Below are positions 26,590-34,497 of a DNA stretch of 64,000 bases, one piece after another. A program made the translations under genes and the position numbers. This DNA is from Bacteroidota bacterium (GTDB lineage Bacteria; Bacteroidota; Bacteroidia; 2-12-FULL-35-15), in assembly GCA_947504725.1 (NCBI GenBank), contig CANNHN010000006.1, forward strand, positions 122,347 through 186,346, given 5' to 3'. The notes under the pieces are model-generated. The model had not been told where the DNA came from, did no database searches, and was given only the letters and a program-made list of their open reading frames with translations. The stretch's first letter is position 1; each line of letters starts with the position of its first letter.

Positions 26590-28068
26590 ATGGGGATAAT
26601 AGAAAAACAAGCCACCAAAAATGCCATCTACTCTTATCTAGGAGCAGGTTTAGGTTTTTTTACCGTTATGTGGCTTGCTCATGTTTTAACAACTGCCGAA
26701 AATGGCGCCAGAGGATTATTGATTTCTTACTCTGCCTTATTTGCACAATTTGCGAATCTTGGTTTCATCTCTGTCACCAATCGTTTCTTCCCATACTTTA
26801 GAAACAAAGAAAAAGGTCATCACGGATTCTTATTCTACGCGTTGATTGTTACATTGATTGGTTTTTTATTGTGCTATATCATTTTTATTTTTTTACAACC
26901 CCAATTAATAGAAAACAACCAAGAGAAGTCTCCGCTTTTTATTACTGTTCTCTTCTATTTAATGCCATTAACATTCTTCACCGTCTTCTTTAACATCTTC
27001 GACAGCTACCTAAGAGCAGGATACAACTCTGTAATTGGCTCTTTCAGCAAAGATTTTCTTCAACGGATATTTATATTAATTGTAATATCCATTTTTGCTC
27101 TGAAATTAATTGATTTCAAGATTTTTATTCTGCTATATATAATCGTTACCTGTTTGCCAACCATCATTTTGCTTTGTTTCATCATTGTACAAAAGGAATG
27201 GCATGTAAAACCAGTTAAAGGTTTTATGAGTAAAGAATTACGTACCGACATGATAAAGCTTGGCACCTACTCTATTATTGCAGGTGGTGCAGGTGCTGTA
27301 GTTTTAAATATTGATGCCATAATGATTAACTCCATTTTAGGAGAAGCTAAAGCTGGAGTATATTCAATCGCATTTCAAATCGGAACCATTATTTTGATAC
27401 CCGCACGTTCGCTTTATCGTATCATGACAAGTATCGTTGCAGAAGCATTTAAAAAGGATGACATTCAAGAGGTTGCATCCTTGTACAAAAAATCGTGTAA
27501 CAACCAATTGGCTATTGGCATACTTCTATTCATAGGCATATATGCAAACATCGACAACATCATGCAGTTGATTCCAAAAGAATATGCATCCGGAAAAAAT
27601 GTAATTCTGGTTTTAAGTCTTGGCTATTTAATAGAAATGGCAACAGGAATCAATCAGGTAATTATTGCCAATTCAAAATATTATCGCTTCGATGCTTTTT
27701 TTGTTTTTCTAATGGTTGGACTTGTGATCATTGCTAATCTTATTTTTATTCCCATCTATGGAATTACAGGGTCTGCTATTGCTACAGCAATAACAGTATT
27801 CGCAAACAATTTTTTACGTTTTATATTTTTAAAAATAAAATATCAAATGCAGCCTTACGATTTCAATTCATTAAAAATAATTTTGATTGCGGCTGTAGCA
27901 ATACTTCCCAGCTTTTTTATTCCGACATTCGACAAGTACATTGACATAGCCATAAGAAGCAGTGTTGTAGGTGGAATATTTATTTTACTAATTCTAAAAA
28001 CGGAAGCGACTCCTGAATTGAATAATAAAATTCGTAAAAACCTGAAACGGTTTTCTATAAACATCTAA
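26590..28068 (+). CDS. Second polysaccharide flippase (Wzx/MATE-like)
   Basis: This 492-residue polytopic membrane protein is homologous along its length to the flippase at 8.6-10.1 kb (shared NRFFPYFRN-x-EK-x-HHG segment, similar GITGSAIATA and MQPYDFNSLK ends). It should export a lipid-linked glycan unit. Two related flippases on either side of the pse run suggest two glycans or a duplication. It ends before a two-way terminator facing the YfhO gene. Confidence 0.85.
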   Translation: MGIIEKQATKNAIYSYLGAGLGFFTVMWLAHVLTTAENGARGLLISYSALFAQFANLGFISVTNRFFPYFRNKEKGHHGFLFYALIVTLIGFLLCYIIFIFLQPQLIENNQEKSPLFITVLFYLMPLTFFTVFFNIFDSYLRAGYNSVIGSFSKDFLQRIFILIVISIFALKLIDFKIFILLYIIVTCLPTIILLCFIIVQKEWHVKPVKGFMSKELRTDMIKLGTYSIIAGGAGAVVLNIDAIMINSILGEAKAGVYSIAFQIGTIILIPARSLYRIMTSIVAEAFKKDDIQEVASLYKKSCNNQLAIGILLFIGIYANIDNIMQLIPKEYASGKNVILVLSLGYLIEMATGINQVIIANSKYYRFDAFFVFLMVGLVIIANLIFIPIYGITGSAIATAITVFANNFLRFIFLKIKYQMQPYDFNSLKIILIAAVAILPSFFIPTFDKYIDIAIRSSVVGGIFILLILKTEATPELNNKIRKNLKRFSINI

Positions 28069-28071
28069 ATA

Positions 28072-28106
28072 AAAAAACGTCCTGCAAAAAATGCAGAACG
28101 TTTTTT
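28072..28106. terminator. Bidirectional terminator between flippase and YfhO genes
   Basis: AAAAAACGTCCTGCA (28072-28086) pairs with TGCAGAACGTTTTTT (28092-28106) with one mismatch and a five-base loop. Runs of A on one side and T on the other let it stop transcription in both directions. Confidence 0.75.
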
Positions 28107-28128
28107 ATTATAAACTAATTCTTTGTAT

Positions 28129-30684
28129 TTATTCCTTCTTTCTCCAAGCTAAGAATAACGACAACCCAACAAATCCGAACAACAACAATGAACTTGCCAA
28201 TGCTATCTTTTCGCCTGTGAAGTATTTCTTTGGTTCAAACTTGAATTCGATATTGTGCTTACCTGCAGGAACACGCATTACTCGTAAAACCCAATCTCCT
28301 GTGAAGTATGGCGCTTCCTTTCCATCAACATATGCTACCCAATCTTTGTAATAAATTTCCGAGAACACTGCTAATTGTTCTGATGTTGCATTTGATTCGT
28401 ATTTCAAATTGTTTGCTTTATAATCCGTTAACTTGATTGTAGCCGATGGATCTGCTTTTGGAGTAAAACCATCCAATTGTGCTTTGTATCTTTCATCAAC
28501 AACAACTGTAGTAGCAGGATTAATTTCTCCAACCATTTTCAATTCTTCGTCTGCATTCTTAGCCATCTTCACATCGCTCACAAACCAGGCATTTCCTAAA
28601 GCATATCTATTTTGAAGTGGTTGTGCTGATGGATTGTAAATCACATAACGCATATTCAACATATTTAAGACACCTTGCTGCGCAAATGCTGCACGTAAAG
28701 ATGAATCAGTCGGATTCGAATTTAATGCGCCAACAATATTTGAAATATTATTACCAATATGTCCTTCAATTAACTCCTGATATCTTCTCAATTTTGCAGC
28801 GTGATAACCACCAATAGATTTATGATAGTAAGAAGTACGTGCATTATTAAATGGACCATTTTGCATATCCATCAAATCCAACACTCTATAGTTAGGATCT
28901 TTATCTTCCAAAACCATTTTGTCAGCATCTGTTAAAGGGAAAGGATTTACCGACTCCTTTTTGCTTGTAAAGTTTTTATCGTTTAAATATGTTTTATCAA
29001 CCATTCCTAAGTCTAACAAAATCAATAATCCTAGTACTGGAATCAAAATTGCTTTTCCTATTACTGACTTTGCATACAGCCATACTAAAATTGCACCTAC
29101 AGAAATAAACAGGAAACTGCGGATTGCTTCTGATTTAAATATGGCTACACGAACTGCTTCCATATTATCAATAAATTGCTGAGCTATGTCTGCACCATTG
29201 CTTTCTTTAAACTGATTATAATATGTAATGTCTTGCACCCATGTAAAATCAGCCAATGCAGTTGGCATTATATAAAACATCAAACACAAGCCACCTGTTA
29301 AAGCAAATGAGATTATAAAAATATTTTGAAAGCTCACTTCTTTGTCAAACAATTTTACACCTTTCCATGTAAATGAAAAATGTGTTTTACTTTTAAAAAT
29401 ATCTGGTGTTTTAAGAATCTTATCAAGAGCTAGAATAGCCAACAATGGAATTGCAAACTCAGCAAGTACTAAAATCATTGTAACGGCTCTAAACTTATTG
29501 TAACCAGGGAAGTAATCCAAAAAGAAACTGGTAAGCGACATAAAATTATGTCCCCAAGCCAACATTATTGAAAGAATAGTTGTTGTAAACAAAGCCCACT
29601 TCATTCGACCTTGAACAATAAATAATCCAAGTACAAATAAAAACACAATGATTGCACCTGAGTATGGTGAATCTGTAAATGGTTGTGCACCCCAATACTG
29701 AGGAAAATTAGCAATTGTTTCTCGTAATTGCGGATCCGCTTCTTTCAATGCACTTTTATTTTCTTTATACAACAAATTTGAAGAACGTCCCTTAAATCCT
29801 GGAATCATCAAAGTCATTGTTTCCGCTTTACCCAAACTCCATTGGGTTGCATAATCTTTATCTAAACCTGATGTCTGATTTTTTGTGCCTTCTTTTGTTA
29901 ATGTCAATTCTGATGGTCCACGTATTGTAGATTTCGCATAATCATAAGTATTCCAGAGATTGGTGATATTACAGCCTACAGCTAAAACACCAGCAATAAT
30001 AAATACAGTAAGCCCTTTCAGAATATCTTTATATTCTTTTTGTCTGATACGTGCAATCCATTCGAACATCACAAAAATAGCACAACCTAAAATGAGATAG
30101 TAAGCAATTTGTGGGTGATTACAAACCAATTCTAATGCAAAAAATAATGCTGTTAAAGCACCGCCTAATAAATATTGTCCTCTACAAACTAATATTACGC
30201 CAGCAAACACAGGTGCCATATAGGCAATTGCTAGTGCCTGAGTATTATGACCAGCATCTATAATCAAAAAGAAAAATGCCGAAAAACCAAATGCTATTGC
30301 TCCTACAATGCTCAACCATTTATCGACTTTTAATACCAACAATAAAATAAAAAAGCCCAACATATAAGAAAAAACCATGTTTGCAGGAGTTGGAAAACCT
30401 AAAAACAGTGCATTACGCAAAGGAGTAATTAAATTTGAAGGATAAGTAATAGCAATCTGAAAAGAAGGCATTCCACCAAACATCGAATTGGTCCACAATG
30501 GTTCTTCATTATATTTTTCACGATGGTCAACAATTTCTTTTGCCATCCCTTTGTTTTGAACCATATCGCTCTGAACAATTACCTTCCCTTTCATTAAAGG
30601 AGTAAAATAGCCGAACGTTAAAACGATAAAAATTACAATTCCTGTAATAATTGGCAAAAGTGATTTTATATTGATGTTCTTCAT
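28129..30684 (-). CDS. YfhO family membrane protein
   Basis: This 851-residue protein has many hydrophobic segments and the YfhO family layout: an N-terminal membrane part, then a C-terminal soluble domain (about 640-810) before a last membrane helix near 825-845. In Bacillus YfhO is needed for glycosylation of lipoteichoic acid and is thought to be a GT-C glycosyltransferase. By analogy it may add a sugar to a lipid-linked glycan. A -7 box (TATATTTG on the minus strand, 30717-30724) lies 33 bases before the ATG. Confidence 0.78.
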   Translation of the reverse strand: MKNINIKSLLPIITGIVIFIVLTFGYFTPLMKGKVIVQSDMVQNKGMAKEIVDHREKYNEEPLWTNSMFGGMPSFQIAITYPSNLITPLRNALFLGFPTPANMVFSYMLGFFILLLVLKVDKWLSIVGAIAFGFSAFFFLIIDAGHNTQALAIAYMAPVFAGVILVCRGQYLLGGALTALFFALELVCNHPQIAYYLILGCAIFVMFEWIARIRQKEYKDILKGLTVFIIAGVLAVGCNITNLWNTYDYAKSTIRGPSELTLTKEGTKNQTSGLDKDYATQWSLGKAETMTLMIPGFKGRSSNLLYKENKSALKEADPQLRETIANFPQYWGAQPFTDSPYSGAIIVFLFVLGLFIVQGRMKWALFTTTILSIMLAWGHNFMSLTSFFLDYFPGYNKFRAVTMILVLAEFAIPLLAILALDKILKTPDIFKSKTHFSFTWKGVKLFDKEVSFQNIFIISFALTGGLCLMFYIMPTALADFTWVQDITYYNQFKESNGADIAQQFIDNMEAVRVAIFKSEAIRSFLFISVGAILVWLYAKSVIGKAILIPVLGLLILLDLGMVDKTYLNDKNFTSKKESVNPFPLTDADKMVLEDKDPNYRVLDLMDMQNGPFNNARTSYYHKSIGGYHAAKLRRYQELIEGHIGNNISNIVGALNSNPTDSSLRAAFAQQGVLNMLNMRYVIYNPSAQPLQNRYALGNAWFVSDVKMAKNADEELKMVGEINPATTVVVDERYKAQLDGFTPKADPSATIKLTDYKANNLKYESNATSEQLAVFSEIYYKDWVAYVDGKEAPYFTGDWVLRVMRVPAGKHNIEFKFEPKKYFTGEKIALASSLLLFGFVGLSLFLAWRKKE

Positions 30685-30716
30685 AGTATTGAATGCTTTT
30701 TATTTTAGTATACCCA

Positions 30717-30724
30717 CAAATATA
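30717..30724 (-). promoter_or_regulatory. -7 box TATATTTG before the YfhO gene
   Basis: The minus-strand sequence TATATTTG fits TAnnTTTG. No -33 TTTG at proper distance was found. Confidence 0.4.
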
Positions 30725-30824
30725 AGTTAAAAGCCTATTCTGACAGCTAAAGAATAGTCACAAAAACTGCCAAAAATCATTTTTTTTACCTAGAAATAGG
30801 TAAACAAGGTCTCCATTATTTACG

Positions 30825-30832
30825 TACTTTTG
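30825..30832 (+). promoter_or_regulatory. -7 box TACTTTTG before the 2OG-Fe oxygenase gene
   Basis: TACTTTTG matches TAnnTTTG and stands 22 bases before the chosen ATG at 30854. This location also argues against the upstream TTG at 30830 as a start. Confidence 0.4.
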
Positions 30833-30853
30833 TGTTTGAAATCCTTTCTACAC

Positions 30854-31669
30854 ATGAAAAATTTGGTTAATCCCGCTTATCTTAGCGAAGAAAAAATAAA
30901 AGAGATTCGTGCACAATTCGAGTCTGCTATTCCTTGTAAACACATAGCATTGCCTAATTTTTTATTAGACGATGTTGCCAATACGTTATACTCGAACTTC
31001 CCAAAACTGGAAGCATTGAACGTGAAACGCAAAAGCATGAATGAAAACAAATCAGAAGAGTATCACTTGGATAGATATCACCCACAATTTAATGAATTAA
31101 GAGATTTTTTAAACTCTCCCGAAATGTATGCATGGATGAGTAAAGTAACAGGAACAGAAGGATTAAGTTCTACGTACGATTCATTAGGCTCAGGAGTTCA
31201 TCAAGGCGGACCAGGGAGTTTTGTTGATATACATGTGGACGTAAACTCAAATACTGCTGCTAAATTACACAGACGATACAACCTCTTAATTTATTTGAAC
31301 AAAAACTGGAAAGATGAATATGGTGGAGCATTGGAGTTTTGGGATAAAGATGTAAAAAATTGCATGTCGAAAGTAATGCCTTATTTCAACCAAGCAGCCA
31401 TTATGGTTACGGATGAAACATCTTACCACGGTTATGCAAAAATTAATATCCCGGAAGATGAAAGTCGCAAATCATTCTATTGCTATTATTATACTCCTGT
31501 AGGGAAAGACTTTGTTTACCGAGATTCCCGTTTCAAAACCCGTCCAGATGAAGGCATGGCTAAAACAGCGATGACAGAAATCAAAGAAACCATAAAAATT
31601 AATGCTAAAAAGTTTTTGAAATTTATTGGCGTTACATCTTTAGATTTTCAAGATAAAAACAAAAAGTAA
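30854..31669 (+). CDS. 2OG-Fe(II) oxygenase (prolyl hydroxylase-like)
   Basis: This 271-residue oxygenase has iron ligands in FVDIHVDVN (H-x-D near 126-128) and a later histidine in SYHGYAK (near 195). The GGALEFWDKD segment near 157-166 is typical for the prolyl 4-hydroxylase-like group. It may hydroxylate a sugar, lipid or peptide; the substrate is unknown. The next gene begins in the base right after its stop codon, so the two are probably translated together. Confidence 0.78.
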   Translation: MKNLVNPAYLSEEKIKEIRAQFESAIPCKHIALPNFLLDDVANTLYSNFPKLEALNVKRKSMNENKSEEYHLDRYHPQFNELRDFLNSPEMYAWMSKVTGTEGLSSTYDSLGSGVHQGGPGSFVDIHVDVNSNTAAKLHRRYNLLIYLNKNWKDEYGGALEFWDKDVKNCMSKVMPYFNQAAIMVTDETSYHGYAKINIPEDESRKSFYCYYYTPVGKDFVYRDSRFKTRPDEGMAKTAMTEIKETIKINAKKFLKFIGVTSLDFQDKNKK

Positions 31670-32464
31670 TTGGAATTAAACGGAAAAATAGTTTGGATCA
31701 CTGGAGCTTCATCAGGAATTGGTGAAGCTCTTGCTTATACTGCTGCTAAAGAAGGAGCAAAGCTTGTTCTATCTGCACGCAGAGAAGAAGAATTAAAACG
31801 TGTTGCAACTAATTGCAATATCGATTCACAAAATTATTTAGTGCTACCACTCGATTTAGAACACACAGAAAATATTGAAGAAAAAGTAAATCAAGTCGTA
31901 CAAAAATTTGGTCGTATTGATATACTTATCAATAACAGTGGAATGGGGCACCGTACAAAAGTGGTGAACACTCCAACGGCAATCGACAGAAGAGTGATGG
32001 AAGTGAATTTTTTCGGAACCATCAACTTAACAAAGTCTGTTGCCAGATTAATGCAAAAACAAAAAAGCGGGAAACTGGTTGTAATTACAAGCATTATGGG
32101 AAAATACGGACTCCCACTCTACTCTACCTATTCGGCATCCAAACACGCCTTGTTTGGTTTCTTTGAATCACTTCGACAAGAATTATACAACGACAATGTA
32201 AGTGTATTAATTGCAACTCCAGGATTTATAAACACCGATGTAAGCACCAAACTTTTAAAAGAAGACGGAACTCCATACGGAATAAAAAGTGATGCTCAAG
32301 AAAAAGGAATGTCCGCAACCGATTGTGCAAAAGGAATTGTTAAAGCAATTAAAAACGACCGCGACCATAAATACATTGGCAACTATGAAATCTTTTCTGT
32401 TTACGTAAAACAGTTTTTTCCAAAGATGTTTTTTAAGTTGATGAGACGCATGACTAAGGATTAA
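31670..32464 (+). CDS. Classical SDR oxidoreductase
   Basis: This 264-residue SDR has the cofactor motif TGASSGIG (11-18), NNSGMG near 91-96, and an intact catalytic set with the serine in ITSIMG and the tyrosine-lysine pair in YSASKHAL. The start is a TTG directly after the stop of the oxygenase gene (31667-31669); no nearby ATG is in frame before the Rossmann motif. A C-terminal hydrophobic/basic helix suggests a membrane-bound lipid or sterol-like substrate, but that is a guess. Confidence 0.82.
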   Translation: MELNGKIVWITGASSGIGEALAYTAAKEGAKLVLSARREEELKRVATNCNIDSQNYLVLPLDLEHTENIEEKVNQVVQKFGRIDILINNSGMGHRTKVVNTPTAIDRRVMEVNFFGTINLTKSVARLMQKQKSGKLVVITSIMGKYGLPLYSTYSASKHALFGFFESLRQELYNDNVSVLIATPGFINTDVSTKLLKEDGTPYGIKSDAQEKGMSATDCAKGIVKAIKNDRDHKYIGNYEIFSVYVKQFFPKMFFKLMRRMTKD

Positions 32465-32480
32465 TTTTCTCGTTACCGTC

Positions 32481-32502
32481 ATCCCGTGCCACGACACGGG
32501 AT
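32481..32502. terminator. Hairpin between convergent genes
   Basis: ATCCCGTG (32481-32488) pairs with CACGGGAT (32495-32502) around a six-base loop. The flanks (CCGTC before it, CTCC after it) belong to the dispersed CGTCATCCC repeat type. It may end transcription from both sides although no long T run follows. Confidence 0.4.
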
Positions 32503-32525
32503 CTCCCTATTAGCAAATCAGCAAA

Positions 32526-32732
32526 TCATTTAATCTCTTCGTAGTCAACATACTCTCCTTCATCATCAGAAGGATTTTTTCTTTTCGGTGGTACAAAATT
32601 CACAGTAGTCTCTCCTTCCTTCTTCGTAGTAGTTTGTTGTTGACTAGCCTTTTTCGCACGATGTGAGTTCACACTATTTAGAATCCTCCAAACGAGCCAT
32701 ACTACTACTAAAGTATAGAAAATGTCTTTCAT
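32526..32732 (-). CDS. Small membrane protein, DUF4834-like
   Basis: This is a 68-residue protein with one N-terminal membrane helix (about 4-20), a polar linker rich in K, Q and T, and an acidic end (EGEYVDYEEIK) typical of the DUF4834 family of Bacteroidota. The function is unknown. A -7-like box TAAATTTG on the minus strand (32743-32750) lies just upstream. Confidence 0.7.
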   Translation of the reverse strand: MKDIFYTLVVVWLVWRILNSVNSHRAKKASQQQTTTKKEGETTVNFVPPKRKNPSDDEGEYVDYEEIK

Positions 32733-32798
32733 TGTTGAAATACAAATTTACGTTTTTATTAAATATGAATACCTTTACAGAAATAATATAAATCAATT

Positions 32799-33461
32799 AT
32801 GCGCTTTCGAATAATCACACTCTTTTTAACCTGTTTACTCTTTTCCTGTGCTCCTGCTCGCTTTGTAAAACCATTGCAAAAAAAGGAACATGCAGCCAAT
32901 GTTTCGTTAGGCGGACCACTTATCAAATTCGGAACAGCAACCATTCCTATTCCATTTATTACAGCCAATTATGGTTATGGAATCGATAGCACTTTTACAG
33001 GATTTGCTTCTTTCAATGTTACTTCTGCATTTTATGGGAATTTTCAAATGGAGTTAGGTGCTACCAAGCAAATCTTGAAACAACATAAATATATTCCAGC
33101 ATTAAGTGTAACACCTATTGCAAACATCATCTACAAAAATAAAGATGCTAAAAAGTTATATCCTCAATTAGCAGTCAATGCATTCTTGGAATATGGAAAA
33201 AGAAAAAACATTGTTTATGTAGGTATCGACAACTGGTTTGAACTGGCTTCCAAACGCCAATATGAAATCAAACAACAAAATCGTTGGATTTTTATGCCAA
33301 TGATTGGACATAGTTTCACTCAAAAAAAATGGAATTTCAATATCGAAGCAAAAGTAATTGCACCCAATTTATCAAACGAAAAATTAGTTGTGGATTATGT
33401 AACACCGTTCAATACAAAAGGTGCATTTGGAGTATACTTAGGAATAACAAGAAAATTCTAG
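32799..33461 (+). CDS. Lipoprotein with predicted beta-barrel/strand-rich body
   Basis: This 220-residue protein starts with a lipoprotein signal (lipobox LFSC, Cys about residue 17). The body is rich in alternating strands with aromatic residues and ends in GVYLGITRKF, a terminal phenylalanine like that of outer-membrane proteins. I do not recognise a family. It is probably anchored in the outer membrane. The following hydrolase lipoprotein begins 38 bases on, with a short degenerate repeat copy between them. Confidence 0.6.
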   Translation: MRFRIITLFLTCLLFSCAPARFVKPLQKKEHAANVSLGGPLIKFGTATIPIPFITANYGYGIDSTFTGFASFNVTSAFYGNFQMELGATKQILKQHKYIPALSVTPIANIIYKNKDAKKLYPQLAVNAFLEYGKRKNIVYVGIDNWFELASKRQYEIKQQNRWIFMPMIGHSFTQKKWNFNIEAKVIAPNLSNEKLVVDYVTPFNTKGAFGVYLGITRKF

Positions 33462-33499
33462 CCATCGACTGCGCTCAGGCTGACAAAAACAAAACAAAT

Positions 33500-34390
33500 A
33501 TGAAAAAACTATTTTATTTATCATCCATACTTTTTTTATCAAGTTGCTTAACACTTGACGAAAACTTATTCAACAACTCAAAACTAGAATCCTACAAACT
33601 AGATGGATATACTGGAGAAGTAGATTTTATTTTAGGTAGTTCCTATTCCATTCCCGATAGCTTGGTTCATCTATTCACATTGCCATCCAAAGCTGCTGGT
33701 GAATCAAGTGCAACTACTATTTATGCAATATACATTGGCGATATTGTTCAAATTGCAACAGATACAGTCATCATGTATTGCCACGGTAACAAAGATCACA
33801 TGGATTTTTATTGGCAACGTGCAAAATTGTTAGCGAACACAAAAAGCAAAAATCGTTTTGGAGTCATGATGATTGATTACCGAGGTTATGGCATGTCGGA
33901 AGGAAAACCAACCGAAGCGGGATTATATGCCGATGTGGATGCTGCATTAAATTGGTTAAAAACAAAAGGACTTTCCAACGAACGTTTAATCATGTATGGA
34001 TTTAGTATGGGCTCAGCTCCTGCAACAAAATTAAGTGCCGAAAACTGGAGCATGAAACCAGAAAAATTAATTTTGGAAGCACCCTTTGCATCTGCCGAAA
34101 CAATGATACAAGATGGTTCGGGATTAGCAATGCCGGGCGATTTTTTTACAACATTGGAAATTAACAACGGAGAAAAAATAAAATCCGTTTCTCAACCATT
34201 CTTTTGGGTGCACGGTGAAGCGGATGATTTTTTAAATATTGATTCCCACGGAGCTGTTGTCTACAATAATTATCAGGGAAGCTACAAGGAAGCACATCGC
34301 ATTGCTGGCGCTGGTCATAGTAGTGTTCCTCAAACAATGGGGTTTTGGAATTACACGAATGCTTTGGGTGATTTTATTTTGAGACCTTAA
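33500..34390 (+). CDS. Alpha/beta hydrolase lipoprotein
   Basis: Starting at ATG 33500 the protein has a lipoprotein signal (LSSCL, Cys about 15) and a 297-residue alpha/beta hydrolase fold: the oxyanion CHGN motif, the nucleophile serine in GFSMGSAPA, an acid in GEADDFLN and the histidine in GAGHSS. A longer frame begins at 33329, but those residues overlap the previous gene and lack a signal, so the shorter start is preferred. It may be an esterase or a peptidase; the substrate is unknown. Confidence 0.8.
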   Translation: MKKLFYLSSILFLSSCLTLDENLFNNSKLESYKLDGYTGEVDFILGSSYSIPDSLVHLFTLPSKAAGESSATTIYAIYIGDIVQIATDTVIMYCHGNKDHMDFYWQRAKLLANTKSKNRFGVMMIDYRGYGMSEGKPTEAGLYADVDAALNWLKTKGLSNERLIMYGFSMGSAPATKLSAENWSMKPEKLILEAPFASAETMIQDGSGLAMPGDFFTTLEINNGEKIKSVSQPFFWVHGEADDFLNIDSHGAVVYNNYQGSYKEAHRIAGAGHSSVPQTMGFWNYTNALGDFILRP

Positions 34391-34443
34391 TTTCACCACA
34401 GATTACACAAATAGGCACAGATAACATTTGGTCAAATAAAAAA

Positions 34444-34468
34444 ACACGGATTAAAAATTAATCCGTGT
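34444..34468. terminator. Terminator between hydrolase and carB genes
   Basis: ACACGGATTA (34444-34453) pairs perfectly with TAATCCGTGT (34459-34468) around a five-base loop, with a run of A upstream. It lies between convergent genes. A long T run is lacking on the right, so the leftward direction is better supported. Confidence 0.6.
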
Positions 34469-34497
34469 AAATCTGTTCAATCTTTAGTGAGTTTATA

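Noticed and set aside
33329..33499. 57-residue N-terminal extension of the hydrolase lipoprotein
   Set aside because: It overlaps the end of the preceding gene and would hide the lipoprotein signal; ATG 33500 gives a normal lipobox.
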